A stretch of 52,631 nucleotides of DNA from assembly GCA_017434825.1 (NCBI GenBank), contig JAFSGC010000013.1, forward strand, positions 1-52,631. Reading direction: 5' to 3'. Below the pieces are notes generated by a model. The model had not been told where the DNA came from. It saw only the letters and a program-made list of their open reading frames with translations, and ran no database searches. Shown in pieces: positions 17,994 through 26,130 of the stretch. The stretch comes from Bacilli bacterium. Lineage in GTDB: Bacteria; Bacillota_I; Bacilli_A; RF39; UBA660. Numbering within the stretch: the stretch's first letter is position 1; each line of letters starts with the position of its first letter. A program made the position numbers and the translations under genes.

Positions 17994-20011
17994 TCAGTTA
18001 TTTCCCTTTCCTCTACTTCTTTCAATTTATTTTCTAAGTAATTAAAATAATTATTTTTAATCGACATTGATGACGAATTCATTTTAGCATAAATTAAGCT
18101 ATTTATGTTTTTTATTTCTTCATCGGTATACGTAAAATCTGTATAATATGTTATTTCTCCTGTAGAGGCATTGTAGTATGCTTTATCGTTTTTCCAAGAA
18201 GAATCTGCAAATGCAACGATATTATCGTATTGTTTACTAAAAATATCGACACCAGCATATAAACGTGGATCAAAGTCTAAATTAAATAAATTAGCTATAG
18301 TAGGAGTCAGGTTTAAATAACTCGTATATGTATCGTATTGTTTTGCTTCAGTATCACTATTATAAATTACTAAAGGAACTTTCTCGTTTTCATAATTGTT
18401 TAAATCACGATCTAGTACTTCATTTAAAATATTTAATGGAATACCATATGGATAATGATCTCCAAACAACACGATAACTGTATCATCTAAAATGCCTCTT
18501 TGTTCAAGCCCCTCAAGTAAAATACCTAGAGAATTATCTAATACTTTTAATTTAGACATATAACGACGAAGTGTCTTTGAATATCCTATACCTTCAGTCA
18601 TGTCTAAATACATATCACCATATGGAGATGAGTTAGAATAAGGTTGATGCGATGTAACTGTAGTAATAAAGCTCATAAACGGAGTATCTTGTTCATAAGT
18701 ATCAACAATATTTAAATACTGGTTCATTAAATCTTCATCACTAGCCCAACCGCCATAGTAAGTATAAAATGGGATTTTTAAGTCTTGTACACCATAATAT
18801 GCTTTTGATCCCATATTCTTATGAATAGTTGAACGATAATAATACGCTTCAGTGAAATTATGTAAGCTATTAGTATAATAACCTGCATTATTAAATAAAT
18901 TAAATATTGAAGTTGAATAAGTATTATTTAAATATATATTTGATGTACAGCTATTATATATAGAATATAGCCCTGTCATTGCACTAAATTCGTTATTACC
19001 AGTTGCACAACTATTACGTGGCGAATAATTATTTTCAAAATACCAACCTTCGGTAGCTAATTTATAAAAATTAGGAAAATACTCTTCATTTAATATTACA
19101 TCATTAACACTTTCCATCATAATAACAATTAAGTTTTTATCTTCGAAAAGTCCTGTCATTTCATTTTTATCAGTTATTTGAGCATTTATATAGTAATTAT
19201 TTAAATTATTATATGTTTTATTTTTTTCCTCAGAAATAATAGTTTCCCAATTAGTATCATCAAACTCCCTTGAAGAATCCACTTCTGAGTTATCGCCTTC
19301 GTGTTCATAATAAATAAGGTTTTCTTCATCTACTCCAACAACTTTAGTTTTAACGTCGATTAAGCCATATGAAAGAACGCCAAACTCTTTTACACATAAT
19401 CCAGGATTAGATGCCGTTTTAAATAAGTCTTCGTTAGACATTACTTGATAACTATCCTCTAAAAATTTGTCGTGTAACGTGTATTCAAAAGCCCCACATA
19501 AAAGAATTAATATTAAAGCAACTGAAATAAAATTAATTTGACTGCCATAAGTATATCTTCTTTTTAGTCTAAAATGTGTATCTTTTTTTCTAGTGTTTGC
19601 AATCAATATATAAAATCCAACAATAAGGACAAACGGAATAAACGTCACTAAATAAAGAGGTTTCATTGAATGTAAAAAATCAACAATATAGTCTTTAACG
19701 GCTCCAAATTGACTTGAGGTGTTAAGAGAAATATAAACTCCCAAGAAATTATAAAAGCCTAGTTGTAGCCACGAATAAACAGAAGCCACTAAGACAATCA
19801 ACGAATTAAATATTCTAGTATATTTAAACTTTACTAATGAAGTTAAATATCCTAAAAAAAGTGAGACAATATTAAGTAATATAAATACTCTAAAAAAGGA
19901 AAAATTAAAGATGCTTCCCCCACTAACTAACCTAAATAAAATTTCTGTCATCAATAAAAATGATAGCAGTGTAATATAACTTAAAAACGTCTTACTTTTG
20001 AATATTCTCAT
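17990..20011 (-). CDS. LtaS-like membrane sulfatase/phosphoglycerol transferase
   Basis: This 673-residue protein has about five N-terminal membrane helices (residues 8-185), a linker, and an extracellular sulfatase-fold domain (about 285-620). Metal-binding and nucleophile motifs are visible: IVIMMESVND, the ATGNNEF segment with the likely catalytic threonine in the position of KTSDSEF in LtaS, TSHQPY, and FGDHYPY. Family members transfer glycerol phosphate from phosphatidylglycerol to make lipoteichoic acid or modify polysaccharides. It lies between rnhB and topA in one operon, with overlaps at both ends. Whether it is a true LTA synthase or an LTA primase/transferase cannot be decided from sequence alone. 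Confidence 0.88.
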   Translation of the reverse strand: MRIFKSKTFLSYITLLSFLLMTEILFRLVSGGSIFNFSFFRVFILLNIVSLFLGYLTSLVKFKYTRIFNSLIVLVASVYSWLQLGFYNFLGVYISLNTSSQFGAVKDYIVDFLHSMKPLYLVTFIPFVLIVGFYILIANTRKKDTHFRLKRRYTYGSQINFISVALILILLCGAFEYTLHDKFLEDSYQVMSNEDLFKTASNPGLCVKEFGVLSYGLIDVKTKVVGVDEENLIYYEHEGDNSEVDSSREFDDTNWETIISEEKNKTYNNLNNYYINAQITDKNEMTGLFEDKNLIVIMMESVNDVILNEEYFPNFYKLATEGWYFENNYSPRNSCATGNNEFSAMTGLYSIYNSCTSNIYLNNTYSTSIFNLFNNAGYYTNSLHNFTEAYYYRSTIHKNMGSKAYYGVQDLKIPFYTYYGGWASDEDLMNQYLNIVDTYEQDTPFMSFITTVTSHQPYSNSSPYGDMYLDMTEGIGYSKTLRRYMSKLKVLDNSLGILLEGLEQRGILDDTVIVLFGDHYPYGIPLNILNEVLDRDLNNYENEKVPLVIYNSDTEAKQYDTYTSYLNLTPTIANLFNLDFDPRLYAGVDIFSKQYDNIVAFADSSWKNDKAYYNASTGEITYYTDFTYTDEEIKNINSLIYAKMNSSSMSIKNNYFNYLENKLKEVEEREITE

Positions 20012-20624
20012 GTTCTGTCCTTTCTAGGATGTCCTTTACCGGTTTAAAAGTCTTCCTATAAATATCTAATATACCATACTTATCGATAATTTCAAGATGT
20101 CTTTTTGTAGGATAACCTTTATGTTTTGCAAATTCGTATTCTGGATACTGTTTGTCAATTTCATACATAATACGATCTCTTGTCACTTTAGCAATTACTG
20201 AAGCAGCTGCAATTGTAATACTTTTTTGATCGCCTTTAATGATTGGAAGACAATTGTCGCATCTTAAATCCATAGCATCAGTTAAGATAAACTCTGGTTT
20301 TACATTAAGTTTACTAACAGCCTCATTCATAGCAAACCTCGAGGCTTCCAAAATATTAATTTCATCTATTTTATAATTATCAACAATTGAAACACCCACA
20401 CTGATAGCATCTCTCATAATAATTGGGTAAAACTTTTCTCTTTGCTTTTCTGTAAGTTTCTTCGAATCAGTTAATCCCTCGAGAACATAATCTTTTGGAA
20501 GAATTACTGCACTTGCGACAACAGGACCACATAAAGGACCACGTCCCGCTTCATCACAGCCTGCGATTAAAGTATACCCTTGATTATATAAATCTTTTTC
20601 ATACTGTAGTAAATCTATTTGCAT
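19992..20624 (-). CDS. rnhB: Ribonuclease HII
   Basis: This 210-residue enzyme removes ribonucleotides misincorporated in DNA. It contains the family signature GCDEAGRGPLCGPV (about residues 22-35) with the first catalytic Asp-Glu pair, the conserved LTDSKKL, the Asp in ILTDAMDL, and SVIAKVTRD with the last acidic residue. Length is normal. It overlaps rbgA by 10 nt and the next gene by 20 nt, so the run rbgA-rnhB-ltaS-like-topA is translationally coupled. The rbgA-rnhB order is widespread in Firmicutes. Confidence 0.97.
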   Translation of the reverse strand: MQIDLLQYEKDLYNQGYTLIAGCDEAGRGPLCGPVVASAVILPKDYVLEGLTDSKKLTEKQREKFYPIIMRDAISVGVSIVDNYKIDEINILEASRFAMNEAVSKLNVKPEFILTDAMDLRCDNCLPIIKGDQKSITIAAASVIAKVTRDRIMYEIDKQYPEYEFAKHKGYPTKRHLEIIDKYGILDIYRKTFKPVKDILERTEHENIQK

Positions 20625-21484
20625 ATGTCTAATGTTATTTTTGATACCTTTCCATTAATTAAATCGTTATATATTCTTTCACAAGTCTTTGTATAATCTA
20701 CTTCGCCATTACGAGCAAATCCCCATCTTTTTGCAAGTGTTTCAATCATTTCGATTTCATCAGTTATTTCAACTTTATATTGTTCTTCAATTATATGAGG
20801 ATATCTATCAGCATATACACTTATAATATATGATGCAATGTCATAAAGGTTTAATACTTCTTTTTTTATTGAACCAATAGACGCTATATTAATTGCAACT
20901 TGCTGATCATCAAGTTTAGGCCATAAAATACCCGGTGTATCTAAAAGAGTAATACCAAAGTTTGTCGGTAAGAAATTTAAGTGCTTCGTTACTCCAGGTT
21001 GATTAGCTACATTAGCTACTTTCTTACCTACCATTTTATTAATTAAAGTACTCTTTCCTACGTTAGGAATACCTACGACTAAAGCTTTAATTTCTTTATT
21101 TTTTAACCCCTTCTTAAGCCTTTTTTCTTGAATATCTTTAGTAGCTTCATTAGTAATATCAATTAACTTCTTATAATCTTTATTATCTTTTAAATCTAAA
21201 CAAATAACTTTATATCCGAGGTTTTCATAATACTTTATCCATTTATTAGTTTCATTTAAATCGCATAAGTCTTTTTTAGTCATGATTAAAATTCTTATTT
21301 TCTTTTTAATAAGTTCATCGATATCCTTTATTTTTGAAGAAAACGGAATTCGAGCATCAATTACTTCGTAGACAATATCAATTAAGTCAATATTTTCCAA
21401 TATTTGTCTTTTGGTTTTTGCCATATGCCCTGGATAATAGTTTATTCTGTTTTTATTAACAGTATTATCTTGAATATTTTTCAT
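20615..21484 (-). CDS. rbgA: Ribosome biogenesis GTPase RbgA (YlqF)
   Basis: This 289-residue circularly permuted GTPase is needed for late assembly of the 50S subunit. The permuted order is visible: G4-like TKKDL (about residue 69) precedes the Walker A/G1 motif GIPNVGKST (about 138-146), G2 and G3 (LLDTPGIL, about 178). An N-terminal NYYPGHMAKTKR segment and a C-terminal RNA-binding domain are present. It heads the operon with rnhB and topA, with ribosome site AAGGGAAGTG. A TATAAT box lies just after the upstream terminator. Confidence 0.96.
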   Translation of the reverse strand: MKNIQDNTVNKNRINYYPGHMAKTKRQILENIDLIDIVYEVIDARIPFSSKIKDIDELIKKKIRILIMTKKDLCDLNETNKWIKYYENLGYKVICLDLKDNKDYKKLIDITNEATKDIQEKRLKKGLKNKEIKALVVGIPNVGKSTLINKMVGKKVANVANQPGVTKHLNFLPTNFGITLLDTPGILWPKLDDQQVAINIASIGSIKKEVLNLYDIASYIISVYADRYPHIIEEQYKVEITDEIEMIETLAKRWGFARNGEVDYTKTCERIYNDLINGKVSKITLDICK

Positions 21485-21530
21485 TTATATCACTTCCCTT
21501 TTAAAATTTTAATCATCAACAATTATAACA

Positions 21531-21558
21531 TAAAAGAGTAGATTTTGTTATCTACTCC
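21531..21558 (-). terminator. Terminator overlapping the stop of the 167-aa gene
   Basis: Arms 21536-21543 and 21550-21557 form a stem followed by T on the minus strand. The TAG stop (21552-21554) is inside the first arm as transcribed. Confidence 0.75.
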
Positions 21559-22055
21559 TTTGTTTTTTCTTGTTTGTAGTAATAAATGCTATGCTCATCC
21601 AGATCAGAAATCGTAATTGCACCAAATTTTAGGGCTTGAGTTACAGTTTCTTCATAACCACTTTCATATTGAACGACAATATGTTCTCCTTTCATACAGC
21701 TATAGTAATATGTATACTCATCATCTGTATAAAATGATTCTAAAGCTTCAGCGCATACAAAGTCGTCCATATCTTTAGTTTTATCAATTATATTTACAAC
21801 ATTTCCAAGTTCTGTTCTACCACCGGCACACGCAAATTTTGTTCCTTTAACCTTTATTTGAGGTACTGAATATTCAATACAATTATATGTATCAAAAAAA
21901 ATTCCACGATATACTACATTAACTTTATCTGAACTTACTTCTTTTTTAGCAAAAATTGGCTTTTCTAACAAAAACACAGACCCAATATCAATTATAAAAA
22001 CTGAAACCGCTAAGAATAAAGCAATAGCTAATAAATTTAAAATAAACTTTCTCAT
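21552..22055 (-). CDS. Membrane-anchored protein of unknown function, 167 aa
   Basis: One N-terminal hydrophobic segment (about residues 7-30) anchors a small outer domain with four cysteines (about residues 58, 76, 100 and 119), which may form disulfides. No catalytic motif or known domain is recognised. The gene has its own ribosome site (GGAGG-like, CGGAGGTC before ATG) and is followed by a terminator that contains its stop codon. It may be co-transcribed with, or independent from, the HTH-membrane gene upstream, from which a 57-nt gap separates it. Confidence 0.65.
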   Translation of the reverse strand: MRKFILNLLAIALFLAVSVFIIDIGSVFLLEKPIFAKKEVSSDKVNVVYRGIFFDTYNCIEYSVPQIKVKGTKFACAGGRTELGNVVNIIDKTKDMDDFVCAEALESFYTDDEYTYYYSCMKGEHIVVQYESGYEETVTQALKFGAITISDLDEHSIYYYKQEKTKE

Positions 22056-22112
22056 AAGACCTCCGTCTATCTTGATATTTATATTGTATCATAAATCAAA
22101 AATTAAAAATAT

Positions 22113-23561
22113 CTATTTAATTTCAAATTCAACAGAAATATACTTTCGGTCTTTTTCAGTAACAGCACGATCGACATTTGGAAGAACAATTTTTACTAAA
22201 CGATAATAACCTTTAGGAAGCTCGCCATACATATATGACCAATCATGATTAAATTCAAGTTTTCCCATTTTATCTACGCTATATGCCATTAAATTCCACG
22301 CATAATCATCATGAATCGACTCTACTTCTTCCCACTTTCCATTTTCTTTTCTATCTACCCTAAATTCAGAACCGTAACTCCATTTATGACCACTTACATC
22401 GGTAATCATTACAGTTGCACTTGTCGTTGTTAGAGTTCCTTCTTTGATTTCCATAGTAATACTATCTACCTCGTTAAGTTCTACTGTAGTTTTTTCTAAA
22501 TCATTAACTATAATGGCTTCATTTATTTGATTACCTATTACTCTATCAGTTTCTTTTACGCTTAATAAAGTTGAATATATAAATATATTTTCAATGGTAT
22601 CTTTATAATTTTCAAATGTATAGAAAGTAAATTCATATGTTTTTCCTACAATTAGACTAGTAGATTTATTTACTAATACTTTTGCTTTTTCTTTGTTATT
22701 TTGTTCTAAAACTACACTTAAGAATTCACCATCTTCTTCCAATACTGAAGACAGTATTTTATAAGTTCTTATAAATTTTTTTATTGGATTTTTAGCATGA
22801 CCACAATATCCGCTGTCAAGTTTGTCAGCCATATCACTAATTCCAATATAAATATCCTTGTTCCCTTCAGTAGTATTACAAAATATTATTGAATAATTAT
22901 CACTTTCGTATATACGTGTTCCACCATCCCACAACTGGTGAGCCATGACATTTCCAATTCTAGTTTGACTCTTTAAATAATCTTCTAATTTTTCCAAACT
23001 AATTTGATTATAGTCAAAAACTGAATTTAAACCATAACAATTATCTTTTGAATCACATATTTGAGCATAATCTATACCATAATAAAAGATATTTTGGGCT
23101 CCAAAAGAGTACGCATTAGATATGTTATATGGTTTTTCCGGATCGCTCCATAATGCAAATATACTATAAATATCAAATTTCGGATGAATATTTCGATATC
23201 TTACAAACAAGACAATTATTATAACTATTAATGCAGTAAGCAATCCAAATAATCCTTTAATAATATTGTTAGATTGTTTCTTTGCCTTTTCTTTCGTTTT
23301 TAATGTATTTATTATTGTGTTATCAGAACTAGAAAGCAATTTACTCTTCTCCACTTTTTGACCATTGACTAATTCATTGACAGAAATGCCCAGGGTTTCG
23401 CACAAGTCTCTAAACAAAGATATATCTGGCATTCTTCGTCCATTTTCCCAATTTGAAACAGCGCGATCGGTTACATGTAATTTGTCTGCTAGGTCTTGTT
23501 GGGTCATTTTCTTTTCTTTACGTAGTGATGCAATAAACTCACCAATTTCCTTTTGATCCAT
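22113..23561 (-). CDS. Membrane-anchored XRE-family regulator
   Basis: This 482-residue protein joins an N-terminal Cro/C1 helix-turn-helix domain (about residues 5-60, with KMTQQDLADKLHVTDRAVSNWE) to a transmembrane helix (about 100-122) and a large outer domain of unknown fold. HTH-membrane one-component regulators of this kind sense outside conditions and act directly on DNA, but the ligand here is unknown. An inverted repeat overlaps the -35 region of its own promoter, so autoregulation is plausible. The small membrane protein that follows could be a target or partner. The stop is followed by a short gap without a clear terminator. Confidence 0.82.
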   Translation of the reverse strand: MDQKEIGEFIASLRKEKKMTQQDLADKLHVTDRAVSNWENGRRMPDISLFRDLCETLGISVNELVNGQKVEKSKLLSSSDNTIINTLKTKEKAKKQSNNIIKGLFGLLTALIVIIIVLFVRYRNIHPKFDIYSIFALWSDPEKPYNISNAYSFGAQNIFYYGIDYAQICDSKDNCYGLNSVFDYNQISLEKLEDYLKSQTRIGNVMAHQLWDGGTRIYESDNYSIIFCNTTEGNKDIYIGISDMADKLDSGYCGHAKNPIKKFIRTYKILSSVLEEDGEFLSVVLEQNNKEKAKVLVNKSTSLIVGKTYEFTFYTFENYKDTIENIFIYSTLLSVKETDRVIGNQINEAIIVNDLEKTTVELNEVDSITMEIKEGTLTTTSATVMITDVSGHKWSYGSEFRVDRKENGKWEEVESIHDDYAWNLMAYSVDKMGKLEFNHDWSYMYGELPKGYYRLVKIVLPNVDRAVTEKDRKYISVEFEIK

Positions 23562-23584
23562 AATAATACTCCTTTAATAGTTCA

Positions 23585-23622
23585 ATTATATAACAAAACA
23601 AAAAGATTGTATCCAAACAATC
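23585..23622 (-). promoter_or_regulatory. Promoter with operator-like inverted repeat upstream of the HTH-membrane gene
   Basis: TATAAT is at 23585-23590 on the minus strand. GATTGT and ACAATC (23605-23622, six-base spacer) form a perfect inverted repeat that covers the expected -35 position, as expected for an XRE repressor operator. The repeat followed by T could also act as a weak terminator. Confidence 0.5.
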
Positions 23623-23629
23623 CGTGGAG

Positions 23630-23658
23630 TAAAAAAAAGAAGCTATATTTAGCTTCTT
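23630..23658 (-). terminator. lepB terminator
   Basis: Arms 23638-23645 and 23650-23657 form a perfect 8-bp stem followed by eight T on the minus strand, directly at the lepB stop. Confidence 0.85.
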
Positions 23659-24142
23659 ATGATACTTTTCCGATTTTATTAAATGGATAAATTATTATGC
23701 TTGTTTGGCCTTCAATATACTTTTCTTTAACAGATCCAAAATAACGGGAATCCTGAGATACCATACGATTATCTCCTAAAACAAAATATTCGTCATTAGA
23801 AAGTGTTACTTCCTTAAAATCATTAGTTTCTCCATATGCATATTTATCATTATACACTTTATTATTAATATAAATTATTCCGTCTTCACACTTAATTGTT
23901 TCTCCAGGCATCCCAATAATTCTTTTGATAATATTACTTCCTTGTACCGCTTTATCGATAACTACAATATCTTCTCTATCAATATTAGCTTGTTTATATA
24001 AAAGCATAATATCCCCGCTTTTAAGTGTCTTATCCATCGAAGATCCATTTACCTTTACTGGAGTAATTAAAAAAGTTCTTGTTAGAATAACTAGAACTAA
24101 AATTACTATATATGGAACATACTCTTTCAAAAACTTTTTCAT
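23657..24142 (-). CDS. lepB: Signal peptidase I (LepB/SipS type)
   Basis: This 161-residue protease removes signal peptides at the outer face of the membrane. It has one N-terminal membrane helix (about residues 10-27), the nucleophile Ser35 in GSSMDKT, the general base Lys73 in NIIKRIIG, and the conserved box YFVLGDNR followed by DSRYFG. This is the compact Gram-positive form with the Ser-Lys dyad. It follows rplS directly, separated by a terminator. It is the housekeeping partner of the SipW-like enzyme at 15411-15908. Confidence 0.96.
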   Translation of the reverse strand: MKKFLKEYVPYIVILVLVILTRTFLITPVKVNGSSMDKTLKSGDIMLLYKQANIDREDIVVIDKAVQGSNIIKRIIGMPGETIKCEDGIIYINNKVYNDKYAYGETNDFKEVTLSNDEYFVLGDNRMVSQDSRYFGSVKEKYIEGQTSIIIYPFNKIGKVS

Positions 24143-24152
24143 TTTTCCTCCT

Positions 24153-24186
24153 AAAAAAAGAAAGGAAAGATTAATTTCTTTCCTTA
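24153..24186 (-). terminator. rplS terminator containing the stop codon
   Basis: Arms 24162-24170 and 24177-24185 form a perfect 9-bp stem with a six-base loop and a T run on the minus strand. The rplS TAA (24171-24173) is in the loop. Some read-through into lepB is likely because lepB has no obvious own promoter. Confidence 0.85.
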
Positions 24187-24512
24187 ACTTTGTATTCTTT
24201 TCGCATATTCTTAATAAAGTTAAGTTTTGCTCTTCTAACTTTACCTTTTTTGATTACTGTAATCTTATCAATAGTTGGTGCATTAACAGGGAAAATTCTA
24301 ATTACAGAAACAGTACCACTCTTCTTACGAACAGAGAAAGTTTCTGAAACGCTTCCACCTTTCTTAGCTACTACTAAGCCTTCGAAAGCTTGAATTCTTT
24401 CTTTTTTTCCTTCTTTAACCCAAACATCAACTCTAACAGTGTCTCCTACGCGAAATTCTGGAATGTCCTTACGAACGTGCTTTTCATTAATCTTATCGAT
24501 TAGATTAGCCAT
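24171..24512 (-). CDS. rplS: Ribosomal protein L19
   Basis: This 113-residue protein is L19 of the large subunit, located at the 30S-50S interface. The typical segments are FRVGDTVRV, KKERIQAFEGLVVAKKG, and the C-terminal KINE-type basic end with GKVRRAKL. Length is normal. It has a strong promoter and a 70-base leader upstream that can fold. A terminator overlaps its stop codon and lepB follows. Start ATG 24512 has the ribosome site GAGGTG. Confidence 0.97.
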   Translation of the reverse strand: MANLIDKINEKHVRKDIPEFRVGDTVRVDVWVKEGKKERIQAFEGLVVAKKGGSVSETFSVRKKSGTVSVIRIFPVNAPTIDKITVIKKGKVRRAKLNFIKNMRKEYKVKERN

Positions 24513-24519
24513 AATTTCA

Positions 24520-24586
24520 CCTCTTTCTTAAATAATATTACGTGCAATCATTACATTTGTAAGCGGATTACATACCTTTTGGGCAA
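24520..24586 (-). promoter_or_regulatory. Possible L19 leader (autoregulatory RNA)
   Basis: The untranslated leader between the rplS promoter and its ribosome site contains TGTAA-TCCGC-TTACA and further complementary segments ending near the start. L19 leaders of this size are known upstream of rplS in Firmicutes; I judge the similarity by eye only. Confidence 0.5.
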
Positions 24587-24590
24587 AAAC

Positions 24591-24619
24591 ATTATACCAC
24601 AACCAATATCTTTTGGCAA
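24591..24619 (-). promoter_or_regulatory. Sigma-A promoter of rplS
   Basis: Minus strand TTGCCA (24614-24619), 17-base spacer, TATAAT (24591-24596). Confidence 0.88.
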
Positions 24620-24695
24620 TAAAATTATTTTTATTAAATATTTCCTGATTATATGGAGATTTTTTAATATGCAAAAAATTATATTAGATTAATTC

Positions 24696-24724
24696 TTGTT
24701 AAATTAAATTCAATGTATTATAAT
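24696..24724 (+). promoter_or_regulatory. Sigma-A promoter of the PilB-like gene
   Basis: Plus strand TTGTTA (24696-24701), 17-base spacer, TATAAT (24719-24724), followed by AAAGGG just before the start codon. Confidence 0.8.
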
Positions 24725-24744
24725 AATTAATAGTAAAGGGTTGT

Positions 24745-26070
24745 GTGAATACTATGTTTAGAGAATTTGACTATGAAAACAAACCGGTAGTCGATATAGT
24801 TAATGAAATTATCGAAGATTCTATTGCTAAGGGTGCATCGGATATTCACTTTGACCCAGATGACAAAGCAATTAACGTAAGAATAAGAGTCGATGGTGAG
24901 CTACATGATTATTGTCGAGTTCCCGATTCGGTAAAAAAGAATCTTGCTACAAGAGTTAAAATTATAAGCGGAATGAATATTACAGAATCACGTTTACCTC
25001 AAGATGGAGCTATTAAACATTTAGATAATGATCGTCAGCTAGACATGCGTGTGTCTTCACTACCTACTATTCACGGCGAAAAAATAGTTATAAGAATTTT
25101 GGATTATACAATGTCACTCGCAGGATTAGATACTTTAGGATTTTCTGATCACAACTTAAAATGTATTAAAAGAGTTATAAATAATCCAAATGGTATTATC
25201 TTAGTTGCCGGGGCAACAGGTTCAGGTAAATCTACTACAGTATATTCAATGCTTCAAAGATTAAACAAACCAGAAACAAATATTATCACAGTAGAAGATC
25301 CCGTAGAAATGAAAATGAAAGGTTTAAACCAAGTTCAAGTTATGAGTGAAATTGGATTAGACTTTAATACAACTTTAAGAAGTATTTTGCGTCAAGACCC
25401 GGATGTAATAATGATTGGGGAAATTCGTGACGGAGAAACTGCTAGAATTGCTGTTAGAGCGTCAATTACTGGTCACTTAGTACTTTCTACTATCCACACC
25501 AACAACTCGTTAAATACAATCGAAAGATTATTAGATATGGATATTGAAAGATATTTATTAGGTACAGCACTAAACGGAATTATTTCTCAAAGATTGGTTA
25601 AGAAGTTATGTCCTAAATGTCGCAAATCAAGACCTACTACTCAATATGAGAAAAATCTATTTAAAAAGACTTTAAACAAAGATGTTAACGCTATATATGA
25701 ACCAGTTGGTTGTGATGATTGCTTTAGTGGATATCGAGGAAGAGCTGCAGTTCATGAAGTCCTATTATTAAATCAAGATATTAGAGATGCTATTACAAAT
25801 AATATGCGAAAAGAAGATTTAAGAAAACTTGTTTATGATAAGAAAAACACCTTTACCCTACTTGAGGATGGACTTGAAAAAGTTATTCTTGGAACAACAA
25901 GTATCGACGAAATAATCAGAGTAATTAGTATCGAAGATGACTTCGGTGAAGATGATGAAGATATCAAGAAAGCATTTATCGGTAGTGACATTGGTGATAC
26001 TTTAGAAGAAGATACTGTCACAGAACAACCAAAAGATGATTCACATCAAGATTTAGTAGAAATGTTATAA
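24745..26070 (+). CDS. PilB/GspE-family type IV pilus or type II secretion ATPase
   Basis: This 441-residue ATPase is distinct from the CpaF homologue. It has the GspE/PilB segments ASDIHFDP (about residues 36-43), Walker A GATGSGKST (about 155-163), the Asp box (ITVEDPVE), Walker B (PDVIMIGEIRDGET), His box STIHTNN and the tetracysteine zinc motif CPKC...CDDC (about 292-332). The N-terminal domain is short, as in ComGA-like forms, and the C-terminal 35 residues are strongly acidic, which is unusual. Start GTG 24745 has AAAGGG four bases before; ATG 24754 is an alternative. It has its own promoter and terminator and no gspF/pilC neighbour. It may drive the prepilins in this window. Confidence 0.93.
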   Translation: MNTMFREFDYENKPVVDIVNEIIEDSIAKGASDIHFDPDDKAINVRIRVDGELHDYCRVPDSVKKNLATRVKIISGMNITESRLPQDGAIKHLDNDRQLDMRVSSLPTIHGEKIVIRILDYTMSLAGLDTLGFSDHNLKCIKRVINNPNGIILVAGATGSGKSTTVYSMLQRLNKPETNIITVEDPVEMKMKGLNQVQVMSEIGLDFNTTLRSILRQDPDVIMIGEIRDGETARIAVRASITGHLVLSTIHTNNSLNTIERLLDMDIERYLLGTALNGIISQRLVKKLCPKCRKSRPTTQYEKNLFKKTLNKDVNAIYEPVGCDDCFSGYRGRAAVHEVLLLNQDIRDAITNNMRKEDLRKLVYDKKNTFTLLEDGLEKVILGTTSIDEIIRVISIEDDFGEDDEDIKKAFIGSDIGDTLEEDTVTEQPKDDSHQDLVEML

Positions 26071-26098
26071 AACTCAGGAAATCCTGAGTTTTTTATTT
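26069..26098 (+). terminator. Terminator of the PilB-like gene
   Basis: An 11-bp stem (26069-26079 with 26082-26092) followed by T-rich sequence; it overlaps the TAA stop. Confidence 0.88.
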
Positions 26099-26103
26099 TG
26101 GCA

Positions 26104-26130
26104 TAAAAAAAGAAATCAGTATGATTTCTT
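26104..26130 (-). terminator. ddl terminator
   Basis: Arms 26111-26118 and 26122-26129 form a perfect stem followed by T on the minus strand, facing the PilB terminator in a convergent pair. Confidence 0.82.

Noticed and set aside
23605-23622. Second terminator for lepB
   Set aside because: The stem has only six bp and lepB already has a strong terminator; position over the -35 of the next gene favours an operator.
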